Below, in pieces: positions 57,482 to 64,000 of a stretch of 64,000 bases of DNA. Origin of the DNA: CAVXEH01 sp963805645. GTDB lineage: Bacteria > Chloroflexota > Limnocylindria > QHBO01. The notes beneath the pieces are model-generated. The model was not told the DNA's origin. It saw only the letters and a program-made list of their open reading frames with translations, and ran no database searches. Position 1 is the first letter of the stretch. Each line of letters starts with the position of its first letter. The translations under genes were made by a program, and so were the position numbers. The stretch is from the NCBI GenBank assembly GCA_963805645.1, contig CAWDVA010000010.1:1-64000 (forward strand), read 5' to 3'.

Positions 57482-57710
57482 GTCCTCCTCCATGTTCCGC
57501 GGGCTTCCCCCGCGGGGCTGCTGCTCGACGAGTCCGCAGGGTCGCGGTCCTGATGGGCGAAAAGAGATGCTCCGCCGAGCCCGGGCATCATAGCGGTCCT
57601 TCGCTTTCCCGGGGGAGGTCCATTGCGCACGAAATGACGGGGGCCATCCGGCGCCCAACGACGGGAGCGAGACCGCCCCGGGGTGACTGGTCGAGCACCC
57701 TCGGAGCGTC

Positions 57711-57786
57711 TGGCGCGCCGGACAGGATTCGAACCTGCGACCTTCGGCTCCGGAGGCCGACGCTCTATCCACTGAGCTACCGGCGC
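57711..57786 (-). tRNA. tRNA-Arg (anticodon CCG)
   Basis: A complete cloverleaf on the minus strand. The acceptor stem is GCGCCGG (57786-57780) with CCGGCGC (57721-57715), the D arm GCTC...GAGC, the anticodon loop CTCCGGA with CCG at 57753-57751, and the T arm GCAGG-TTCGAAT-CCTGT. The discriminator base is G and the CCA end is encoded (57713-57711). It reads CGG codons. Confidence 0.97.
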
Positions 57787-57857
57787 CAGTTCCCGCGCGG
57801 GGCCGCCCATGGTACCCGACCGGGGAGGGCCACGCCGCGGAGCGTTCGGGCATAAGC

Positions 57858-57883
57858 GAAGGCCCCTCCGAAGAGGGGCCTTC
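57858..57883 (-). terminator. Terminator of the candidate ncRNA
   Basis: GAAGGCCCCTC and GAGGGGCCTTC form a perfect 11-bp stem; on the minus strand the loop is TTCG. It stands between the candidate RNA and tRNA-Arg. Confidence 0.7.
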
Positions 57884-58000
57884 ATTGCTGCCGGATTCGC
57901 TAACCGCAAGGGCATCTTTCACGAGCGGTTTCCCGCTCTACCCTTACCCAAACCTACCCATGACCTTGCGACCAGTGGTGAATCGCTGTGCGAACAGCGT
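57858..58000 (-). ncRNA. Candidate structured non-coding RNA, about 143 nt, unassigned
   Basis: Read on the minus strand. A 5' hairpin CGCTGT-TCGC-ACAGCG (57999-57984) is followed by a long helix in which GATTC (57984-57980) pairs with GAATC (57898-57894), and CTGGTCGCAAGG (57975-57964) pairs with CCTTGCGGTTAG (57911-57900, with three G-U pairs). The enclosed region holds a GGGTA-rich strand and a hairpin GAGCGG-GAAA-CCGCTC (57938-57923) with a GNRA loop. A UUCG-capped 11-bp terminator follows (57883-57858). A promoter lies at 58006-58035. No ORF fits. It does not match the signatures of tmRNA, RNase P, SRP RNA, 6S or the riboswitches I know. Confidence 0.6.
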
Positions 58001-58005
58001 GACGA

Positions 58006-58035
58006 ACCATAGACCATCTGTTCTCAAATGGTCAA
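58006..58035 (-). promoter_or_regulatory. Promoter of the candidate ncRNA
   Basis: On the minus strand TTGACC (58035-58030), an 18-bp spacer and TATGGT (58011-58006). Transcription would start near 58000, just before the first hairpin. The AT-rich context (58010-58070) contrasts with the rest of the window. Confidence 0.6.
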
Positions 58036-58088
58036 TGCCGTGAGGTTAAGAATCCTTCACAACGCAACGAAATCCGCCGTCGCTCAGC

Positions 58089-58754
58089 TCAGCTCGGTGA
58101 GGCGGCCGCAGCCGCCTGGATGGTGATGGAATCGATGATCACCGGGTCGAGCGGGACGCCACGCTGCCCGTTGGTGGGCACCTGCCCGATGGCGTCCACG
58201 ACATCGGTCCCGCTCACGACCTTGCCGAAGATGGTGTAGGACCTCGGGAGCTGGCCGTTCAGGTCGGCCAGGTCGATGAAGAACTGGCTCCCGTTCGAGT
58301 TCGGCTGCCCGGTGTTGGCCATGGCCACGACGTACTTGTCATAGTTGAGGCCGTCCGCCGGGGGCTCGATGGCGAAACCGTAGCCGGGACCTCCAGTGCC
58401 CAGCCCGTTGAAGTCGTTGCGGTTGGCCTTGGTCTGTGGATCGCCGGCCTGGGCCACGAAGCCGGCGAGGACACGGTGGAAGTCGATGTCGTGGTAGAAG
58501 CTGCAGCGTGCCAGCGCCACGAAGTTGGCGGTGGCGATGGGCGCGGCGTCGCCGTACAGGGTGATCGTGAACTCGCCCTTGTTCGTCTTCACCACCGCGC
58601 TCCCGGCGTCCGACAGGATCTGCGACGCCTGGTCGGCGCTCGGTGCGGCGGTGGGGCAGGCACTTGCCGAGGGCGCGCCGCCCGGGCCGGCGCAGGCGGC
58701 GGCCAGGACGCTCACCACCAGGAGACACGCCATGGCGGGCAGGCGACGCGTCAC
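58089..58754 (-). CDS. Secreted cyclophilin-type peptidyl-prolyl isomerase (lipoprotein)
   Basis: This foldase acts outside the membrane. The 221-aa protein has a signal ending Val-Leu-Ala-Ala-Ala-Cys (Cys21), a 30-residue linker, and a cyclophilin domain (about 50-215). The domain carries Thr-Asn-Lys-Gly-Glu-Phe-Thr-Ile-Thr-Leu, Ala-Thr-Ala-Asn-Phe-Val-Ala-Leu, Asp-Phe-His-Arg-Val-Leu-Ala-Gly-Phe-Val-Ala-Gln-Ala-Gly-Asp-Pro, which holds the active-site Arg, and Asn-Gly-Ser-Gln-Phe-Phe. It overlaps the DUF885 gene by 4 bases, so the two are coupled. The ncRNA promoter lies about 55 bases after its stop. Confidence 0.93.
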   Translation of the reverse strand: MTRRLPAMACLLVVSVLAAACAGPGGAPSASACPTAAPSADQASQILSDAGSAVVKTNKGEFTITLYGDAAPIATANFVALARCSFYHDIDFHRVLAGFVAQAGDPQTKANRNDFNGLGTGGPGYGFAIEPPADGLNYDKYVVAMANTGQPNSNGSQFFIDLADLNGQLPRSYTIFGKVVSGTDVVDAIGQVPTNGQRGVPLDPVIIDSITIQAAAAASPS

Positions 58755-60388
58755 GATTCGAGCCCCGCGAAGAGGCGGCGCGCGTAGCTCACCGGCATGG
58801 TTCCTCCATACAGCAGGGTGTCGTGGAATCGCTTCAGGCCGAATTCGGGTCCCTCGGCGCGCTCGACGTCCGCGCGCAGGCGGTCGATCAGGTGGCGCCC
58901 GAACAGGTAGCTGAGCTGGTAGGTGGGCGTCGACGTGTAGCGCTTCACCTCGGCAAGCGCCGCGGGCCGCTCGAAACCGGTGTTGGCGACGAGGAGGTCC
59001 ACCGCCTCGTCGAAGCCGATCTGGCCCCGGTGCAGCTTCACGTCCAGGATGATGCGGGTGGCCCGCCAGATGGCATCGGTGTGCACCGCGTAGCGCTCCG
59101 TTGCTGAGTCCGCGAATCCGTGCTCGCGCACCATCCGCTCACAGTAGAACGCCCATCCCTCCGCGAACTCCGCCGCCGAGTCGCACAGCAGCCGCACCAG
59201 GCTCGGGTTGGTGATCGCCGCCGAGAGCTGAAGGTGATGTCCGGGATACGCCTCGTGCACCGAGGTGTTGGCGATGGATGCCCGGTTGTGCTCGCGCATC
59301 ATCCGCGGCTCCGATGGCGGCGTGACGATGTACGTGCCGGTGGGTTCCGGGTCGAAGCGCGCCGGCTCGTAGTAGGCGGCGAAGGGGATCAGGTGGCGGA
59401 GGTACGCGGGCGTCTCGGTGACGACCAGGTGGTCCTCGGCGGGGAGCGTCGCGAGGTCCTGCTCGATGACGAAGCGTCGGGCCGCATCCATGGTGCGCCG
59501 GTACAGGTCGAGCGCCTCGCCGAAGGTCGACGGGTGGTCGTTCTTGACCAGGTCGGCGACACCGGCCGGATCGAGGGTCGGATCGATCTCCGCGCAGAGC
59601 GCGTCGCGGGCGGCCGTCTCGTCGGCGAGGATCTGCTCGCCCACGGCCAGGATCTCGTCGCCATCGGCCATGAGCTCGCGCAGGCGGACAATCTCCTCGA
59701 AGTCCTCCGGCCCGGCACGCCAGTCGGCGGTCGCGCGCGGGAGCAGCTCGTCGCGCAGCCACGCATCGTGGGCCTCAAGTGCCTCGAGGGCGGCGCCGAC
59801 GGCGACCTCCAGCCGGTTCGCCAGCGCGTCCGGAACCCGCTCGGCGCGGGCGGCGGACACGATCGTCTGCAGGAACCCCGGAAGCGCCTCGCCGCCCTCG
59901 AGGTCGATGCGCAGCCAGAGGGGTACCGGGTCGGTCAGGCGCTCGCGCGTCTCTTCGAAGAGGCGCGGCGCCGCCTCGAGACGCTCCGTGATGCGCTCCA
60001 GCCGTTCGGGCAGCGGAGCGAAGGCTCGGGTGAAGAGCGGGAAGAGCGCGTCGCCAATGGTCTCGGCCGCATCGGAGCGACCGGCCCAGCTGCGACGCTC
60101 GGTCAGCTCATGCAGCTCGAGGCGGGACTCGTGGACGAGCAGATCGCGGTCGAGCGCGCGCGCGGGCGACAGGTCGGTGGCATCGAAACGCTCCATCTCC
60201 GCCAACGACGCGCGCCAGAAGGCGGTGCGCTCCTCGATGGCATCGCGGGACATTGACGGCATCCGGCCGTCGTGGTCGTGGATGCCCAGGAAGGTGGCGA
60301 TGTGTGGCTGGAGGCGCAAGCGGTCGCGGAACCAGCGGTCAACCGCGCGATCGAAGCGCGCATCGGCATCTGTGGCGGGAAGCGTCAT
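58751..60388 (-). CDS. DUF885 family (M32-like) putative metallopeptidase
   Basis: The protein has 545 aa with no signal peptide. The helical core is that of DUF885: Phe-Leu-Gly-Ile-His-Asp-His-Asp-Gly at 33-41, Tyr-Tyr-Glu-Pro near 340, and Tyr-Ile-Val-Thr-Pro-Pro-Ser. The zinc motif His-Glu-Ala-Tyr-Pro-Gly-His-His is at 378-385, and Glu-Gly-Trp-Ala-Phe-Tyr-Cys-Glu follows about 25 residues later. Near the end Pro-Thr-Tyr-Gln-Leu-Ser-Tyr-Leu. The family is distantly related to thermolysin-like and M32 peptidases; few members have been characterised. It is the first gene of a pair with the cyclophilin gene. Confidence 0.88.
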   Translation of the reverse strand: MTLPATDADARFDRAVDRWFRDRLRLQPHIATFLGIHDHDGRMPSMSRDAIEERTAFWRASLAEMERFDATDLSPARALDRDLLVHESRLELHELTERRSWAGRSDAAETIGDALFPLFTRAFAPLPERLERITERLEAAPRLFEETRERLTDPVPLWLRIDLEGGEALPGFLQTIVSAARAERVPDALANRLEVAVGAALEALEAHDAWLRDELLPRATADWRAGPEDFEEIVRLRELMADGDEILAVGEQILADETAARDALCAEIDPTLDPAGVADLVKNDHPSTFGEALDLYRRTMDAARRFVIEQDLATLPAEDHLVVTETPAYLRHLIPFAAYYEPARFDPEPTGTYIVTPPSEPRMMREHNRASIANTSVHEAYPGHHLQLSAAITNPSLVRLLCDSAAEFAEGWAFYCERMVREHGFADSATERYAVHTDAIWRATRIILDVKLHRGQIGFDEAVDLLVANTGFERPAALAEVKRYTSTPTYQLSYLFGRHLIDRLRADVERAEGPEFGLKRFHDTLLYGGTMPVSYARRLFAGLES

Positions 60389-60468
60389 GGGAATCCAGAG
60401 CCTAGCATCTGTGCGCCCTCACCGCGTCGCGCCGGATCGCGCCGGTGGTGCCCCGGCCGGCCGTCCCC

Positions 60469-60474
60469 TACAAT
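60469..60474 (+). promoter_or_regulatory. -10 element for the 60561 gene
   Basis: TACAAT in the divergent gap after the DUF885 gene, about 87 bases before GTG 60561. No -35 consensus was seen. Confidence 0.4.
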
Positions 60475-60560
60475 GCGGCGGACCTGCGCCCCGTGCCGGC
60501 CCCGTCGGGTACGAGGAGCGCTCCCGCAGTCAGCGCCCGAGGAGACCGTACGCGCCCGTG

Positions 60561-61097
60561 GTGACCAACAAGGCCGACAAGCCCGCCGTCCGAGAGGATC
60601 GCGCCCGCGACGATCGTCGCCGCGGACGGGCGTCCGCCCTGAATGCCCCGCGGCGACGGGTGCACGCCCTCGCCCCGGAGCACGTGGGCGAGCTCGGATC
60701 GGTCGCGGCCCTGACGGTCGCGGTGCTGGGCGTCGCGGTGCTCATCGTGGGCTTGAGCGTGATCGTGATGGGCATCACGATCAGCGGCCGGTACTCGACC
60801 AGCGGCGACGTCCCGCCGAACATCGGCCAGCTCGGCCAGCTCCCGCTGTGGGCCGGCATCGGGCTGACCGTGCTCAGCATCGTCCTCGTCGCGGCGCCGG
60901 TGGCGCTCCTGGCGGACGTGCGGCGAGCCCGGCTGGCGACGGTGGTGGTCTCGCTGCTGGCCGGCGTCCTCTCCGTGGGCGGCCTGCTGCTGGTCATTGC
61001 CCGCGTGGGATCCGAGCCGATCCTGACCGCGTCGCTCGGCGTTGTCGCGCTGCTCTTCGGCGCCTCGGCGCTGATCCTGGCCCGCCCGGGGCGCTGA
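60561..61097 (+). CDS. Four-helix membrane protein with basic N-terminus, 178 aa
   Basis: Start GTG 60561 (GTG 60558 is also possible) gives a very basic N-terminal 45 residues (Lys/Arg/Asp-rich). Four membrane helices follow: about 50-74, 93-115, 123-146 and 152-172. The layout is a small integral protein with a positively charged cytoplasmic tail; the loop after helix 1 contains Ser-Gly-Arg-Tyr-Ser-Thr-Ser-Gly-Asp-Val-Pro-Pro. No known domain. It lies 26 bases upstream of a second small membrane protein gene, probably as an operon. Confidence 0.6.
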   Translation: MTNKADKPAVREDRARDDRRRGRASALNAPRRRVHALAPEHVGELGSVAALTVAVLGVAVLIVGLSVIVMGITISGRYSTSGDVPPNIGQLGQLPLWAGIGLTVLSIVLVAAPVALLADVRRARLATVVVSLLAGVLSVGGLLLVIARVGSEPILTASLGVVALLFGASALILARPGR

Positions 61098-61123
61098 GCG
61101 CCGGCGGGCGGGTCGCGCGCCGC

Positions 61124-61582
61124 ATGACCGCCCCGCCGCGATTGCCGCGGCTTCTGCTCCTCGGAGGTGGCGGCCTGCTGCTGCTCGCCGGGGTCGCCGC
61201 GGTCATCACCGGGATCGCGATCCCCGGTCGGCTGCATGCGCTCCTCCCTGCGGTGGTGATCGACACTGCGGCCATCGGGGGTGCCGCGGTGGCCCTGGGG
61301 GTCGTGGTTGCCGCCGCCGGCGCGGCCCAGGTGGCGATCGGTCTGCTCCTCGGCCGGGCTCCCTGGACGGCTGCGGCCGGCGTCGTCACCCTGGGCCTCC
61401 TCGGGATGCTGCTCCTCGCTCTCGGGGTGGCGATCCTGACCGTTGTGGCGGCCGGGGCCGTCGGCTGGCTGGTGGTGCCGGCGGTCGGCCTGGTGGTGAC
61501 GGCCGGCCTGTACGGCGTCGCCGTCTGGCGCCTGGCGACCGCCCCGGCGGGGGCCTCCACGGGCACGGGGAGGGGTGGTTAG
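61124..61582 (+). CDS. Four-helix membrane protein, 152 aa
   Basis: ATG 61124 follows the previous membrane-protein gene by 26 bases. Hydrophobic segments at about 10-30, 38-60, 72-105 and 112-138 predict four helices linked by very short loops, almost entirely Ala, Gly, Leu and Val. The N-terminus is Pro/Arg-rich; the C-terminus is Ala/Gly/Ser/Thr-rich. No motif is recognised. It appears to be a two-gene unit with 60561-61097; both proteins could form one complex. tRNA-Asp follows 38 bases later. Confidence 0.55.
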   Translation: MTAPPRLPRLLLLGGGGLLLLAGVAAVITGIAIPGRLHALLPAVVIDTAAIGGAAVALGVVVAAAGAAQVAIGLLLGRAPWTAAAGVVTLGLLGMLLLALGVAILTVVAAGAVGWLVVPAVGLVVTAGLYGVAVWRLATAPAGASTGTGRGG

Positions 61583-61599
61583 AGGGCCGCCAGACGGTG

Positions 61600-61608
61600 T
61601 GCTACACT
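61600..61608 (+). promoter_or_regulatory. Extended -10 promoter of tRNA-Asp
   Basis: TGCTACACT (TG-N-TACACT), 12 bases before the first base of the tRNA. Confidence 0.5.
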
Positions 61609-61620
61609 CCCGCGGCTCCG

Positions 61621-61697
61621 GGGCCCGTGGTGTAGCGGCCTAACATGCCAGCCTGTCACGTTGGAGATCGCCGGTTCGAATCCGGTCGGGCCCGCCA
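61621..61697 (+). tRNA. tRNA-Asp (anticodon GTC)
   Basis: The acceptor stem is GGGCCCG (61621-61627) with CGGGCCC (61687-61693), the anticodon loop CTGTCAC with GTC, and the T arm GCCGG-TTCGAAT-CCGGT. The discriminator base is G and the CCA end is encoded (61695-61697). It reads Asp codons. Confidence 0.97.
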
Positions 61698-61746
61698 GCC
61701 CCCACGTCGTCCGTCCGGTCCAGTCGGTCGGGTCGCCCGGCGTCTC

Positions 61747-63966
61747 CTAGCCGCCGTCCAGGAACTGCCGCACCTCCTCCGCGACCGCGTCCGCGAAGCG
61801 GAAGAAGTTCGAGAAGCCGCAGATCTCGCAGTTGTCATTCGACGCTGGCGCCGGCGTCGAACCGCAGTTGGAGTCATCGCGGACCTCCGACACGTTCAGC
61901 GAGAAGTGTGGCTTGGTCTGCCTGTCCGAGCCGGCGGTCGCCACCACCAGTACGGCATCGTCGTGCAGCAGCTCCGGCAGGTCGCTGGACCAGCTCGCCC
62001 CGGCACCCCCGGGGCCCGCGGTCCCCGGCCGCCAGGCCGCGCGCACATCGGTCTGGTCGTAGGTCACGCACGCGTATTTCCCCGGCGTCACGGAGAGCTG
62101 GAGCCGGATCGAACCGAACGGCTTCGGGTCCTTCTCCTCGTGCACCAGGGGACGGGCAATCTGGATCGTGTCGAACGGCGGGTCGTACGGGATCCACCCA
62201 CCCCCGGAGTCGGCGATGTCGGCATCGGTCAGGCCCTTCGCGAAGCTCAGGAGCAGGAGGTCCATGCTGCCGTAGGCGCGCAGCGCAGCCGCCTGGCTGG
62301 AGGTTCCCCCTCCGGCGGGCAGCGAGTCCACGAGCTTGCGGATCCCCTCCAGGCCCTCGCTTCGATCGAGGAGCTGGAAGAAGTACTCGTTCGTCTCCCG
62401 ACGCTCCAGCATCGTCGTGGAGAGCTCCTCGTGCTGCAGCGAGTCCGGCACCAGGCGCCATTCGAGGTCGCAGCGGTCGTTGTCGCATGTTGGCGGCGGG
62501 CTTGTGTACACCTGGTTGGTGAGGAACAGCGCGAGGGCGCGCGTCCACCACGCCAGGCCGTCGGAGCCCTTGCCGGGCCAGGTCGCCGCAAGCAGGCAAT
62601 CGGCCAGGTCCCGGGCGACGTACTGCTTGAACAGGAATTCGGAGAGCCCGACCATCCCCTTGTTGAGATCCAGCCCGCAGCCGGCCGGGGAGGCGTACAC
62701 GACGTCCACGCCCTCCTTCCCCGTGAGCAGGACGGTGACGTCGGGCATCGTCCCGAACCGCTCGTAGACGGTGGCCGAGTCGAGGAGGGCCTGTGCGACG
62801 AAATACTTCTCCAGCGAGGTCCAGCCGGCCTTCTCGGCGTCGGAGGCCACGTAGACCTGGTACTTGCCCTTGCCGTATGTCGCATCGAGCATGTCGAGCG
62901 GCCGGGTGCGGTACCCGAGGACGCAGCCGGCTTCCAGTCCCAGGTCCTCGCAGGCGAGCCCCGCGCGCCCCGGCTCGTCATTCGGCGGCGGCCGGACGAC
63001 GCTGGCCAGCCGGACCCCTGGCGGCGCGGCGCCGGTGGCCGCCTCCAGCTCCTCGCGGGTGAAGACGAGGCGATCGACGAGATCGGCGATCTCGGCCTTG
63101 GCGGCCTCGTCCGTCCCGTCCTCGAGGTACTGCTGCGCCAGGCTCATGACCCCGGCGCTCGAGGTATCGAGCACGTCGGGGTGGAGCAGGACATCCGTCG
63201 CGTCGAGCTCACCCGCGAGCAGCTTCAGGGTCGCCACCAGCCCTTGACCGCGCGTCCAGTCACCGGCCTCCTCGCGCGCCAGCAGGTTGTCGACGTAGCT
63301 GCGGTCGGAGGTATCCGGCTGCTGGCGGTCGAACGTCACGACGTCGGGGGAGGAGCCCGGGGCTTCCATGCCCGGGAACCGTGGAAGGGCGTCCGAGGCC
63401 AGCTCCCTGGCGACCGCGAGCCGCGCGGCGTCGTCGACATCCGGGCGCGTCACCCCGACGCGGAGGAACAGGTAGCCGACCTCGGTCCGCTGCCCGACGC
63501 TGAGGACGCCCCTGTCGGGCTGCCCGAACCACGCTGCCGCACCACCGACGCCGGATACCGGGGTCCCGGTCGCGCTGTTGAGCACGGTTCCCTCTTCGAG
63601 ATCAGCCGGTTCGCCCGGGCCAATCCCCAGCGAGCGGCTGTCGGTCGTCGTGTCGCTCACGAACTGCCACACGCAGGATTCGTTGCCACCGTACGTGACC
63701 ACGGTGCGATCCACGAAAGGCAGGTCCGCGATGCCAAGGCCGTGCTCCACCTCGTCAGTGGTGAGGAGGCTGCACCCGTCGAGCGGGGGCACCGGCGGGC
63801 GATCGGTTCTCGAGGACGGAGCGGCGCCGACCGCGGCGGGCACCGAGGCCGAATGGGTCGCCTGCGCCTGGCCCGGCGATCCGCCCTGCACCACGAAGAA
63901 GATGACGGCCAGGGCCAGGACGGCCGCGCCGGCCCCGATGACACGTTGTCGCGGTGTGGTCTTCAT
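61747..63966 (-). CDS. Large exported protein of unknown function, 739 aa
   Basis: An N-terminal membrane helix or uncleaved signal (about 10-28) is followed by a Ser/Ala/Pro linker and a domain starting Leu-Asp-Gly-Cys-Ser-Leu-Leu-Thr-Thr-Asp-Glu-Val, which resembles the opening of DUF3558-type lipoprotein domains. Residues about 200-700 form a soluble helical region with no recognised fold; it contains Thr-Val-Leu-Leu-Thr-like strands, Trp-Pro-Gly-Lys-Gly and an acidic Ser-Gly-Gly-Gly-Trp-Ile-Pro-Tyr-Asp. Eleven or so Cys, including Cys-Glu-Ile-Cys near the end, suggest extracellular disulfides. TGA-to-start integrity is good with no frameshift. The gene lies alone beside tRNA-Asp. No function is assigned. 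Confidence 0.65.
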   Translation of the reverse strand: MKTTPRQRVIGAGAAVLALAVIFFVVQGGSPGQAQATHSASVPAAVGAAPSSRTDRPPVPPLDGCSLLTTDEVEHGLGIADLPFVDRTVVTYGGNESCVWQFVSDTTTDSRSLGIGPGEPADLEEGTVLNSATGTPVSGVGGAAAWFGQPDRGVLSVGQRTEVGYLFLRVGVTRPDVDDAARLAVARELASDALPRFPGMEAPGSSPDVVTFDRQQPDTSDRSYVDNLLAREEAGDWTRGQGLVATLKLLAGELDATDVLLHPDVLDTSSAGVMSLAQQYLEDGTDEAAKAEIADLVDRLVFTREELEAATGAAPPGVRLASVVRPPPNDEPGRAGLACEDLGLEAGCVLGYRTRPLDMLDATYGKGKYQVYVASDAEKAGWTSLEKYFVAQALLDSATVYERFGTMPDVTVLLTGKEGVDVVYASPAGCGLDLNKGMVGLSEFLFKQYVARDLADCLLAATWPGKGSDGLAWWTRALALFLTNQVYTSPPPTCDNDRCDLEWRLVPDSLQHEELSTTMLERRETNEYFFQLLDRSEGLEGIRKLVDSLPAGGGTSSQAAALRAYGSMDLLLLSFAKGLTDADIADSGGGWIPYDPPFDTIQIARPLVHEEKDPKPFGSIRLQLSVTPGKYACVTYDQTDVRAAWRPGTAGPGGAGASWSSDLPELLHDDAVLVVATAGSDRQTKPHFSLNVSEVRDDSNCGSTPAPASNDNCEICGFSNFFRFADAVAEEVRQFLDGG

Positions 63967-64000
63967 CTGGTCGGCTACAGCCGGTTGATGGCCGCCGTGC

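Noticed and set aside
57858..58000. tmRNA, RNase P, SRP RNA or a known riboswitch
   Set aside because: No tRNA-like acceptor with tag ORF, no GGAAGNAGC-type SRP loop, no RNase P core, and the downstream gene is a tRNA behind a terminator. Left as unassigned.

Overview
This is a GC-rich, gene-dense bacterial chromosome segment. The families and the layout point to Chloroflexota (Limnocylindria-like lineages) or a close relative. Supporting points are a DUF5317-MFS fusion, HspR-type heat-shock control, class II fructose bisphosphatase, long SARP/MalT-like regulators, and many genes whose -10 hexamer sits only 6-10 bases from the start codon, which implies leaderless mRNAs. The taxonomic call is an inference. 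No rRNA, prophage, CRISPR array or recognisable insertion sequence was seen.

Layout. 1-5.4 kb: two membrane-protein ends, a lipoprotein, a Phd/PIN toxin-antitoxin pair, a GT4 glycosyltransferase flanked by related palindromic repeats, and a frameshifted pcm. 5.6-14.2 kb: an acidic one-pass protein, the DUF5317-MFS fusion, an HD-GYP phosphodiesterase whose membrane sensor half is broken by frameshifts, a large STAND/SARP regulator and folK. A low-GC tract (about 9.1-11.9 kb) covers the broken sensor and half of the regulator. 14.2-15.6 kb: two copies of a repeat cassette (104-bp element with 13-bp terminal inverted repeats plus a 50-bp tandem repeat) bracket a MerR regulator. 16-20.3 kb: glpX, purH, a small membrane protein and an orphan DppB-type permease.

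20.3-31.2 kb: a promoter, a 19-codon leader ORF and a terminator-like hairpin precede an RNHCP-domain gene. Then come a DsbA-like thioredoxin and an S41 peptidase, followed by a compact stress operon hsp20-hspR-lon-cbpA-clpB behind a strong promoter that carries an inverted-repeat operator. 31.2-38.9 kb: a minus-strand run uspA-trkA-trkA-membrane protein-moxR-DUF58-DUF4129, a metallophosphoesterase and rsmG. Two DnaA-box-like sites follow rsmG. 39.1-46.6 kb: a PD-(D/E)XK-like protein, hpt, and a complete branched-chain amino-acid ABC operon livKHMGF with a hairpin after livK and a 44-aa membrane peptide at its end.

46.8-53.9 kb: a GNAT acetyltransferase, a NYN-domain protein with an Arg/Gly-rich tail, a YtxH-like protein, holB-acyP, a dGTPase-like HD hydrolase and an EamA transporter. 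53.9-57.5 kb: a phosphonate/phosphite-type ABC operon phnDCEE, again with a hairpin after the binding-protein gene. 57.7-64 kb: tRNA-Arg(CCG), a strongly structured candidate ncRNA with its own promoter and terminator, a secreted cyclophilin, a DUF885 peptidase, two small membrane proteins, tRNA-Asp(GTC) and a large secreted protein of unknown function.

The points most worth following up are the RNHCP leader-peptide attenuator candidate (20.3-21.0 kb), the unassigned structured RNA (57.86-58.04 kb), the repeat cassettes around merR, and the promoter-linked DnaA boxes beside rsmG.
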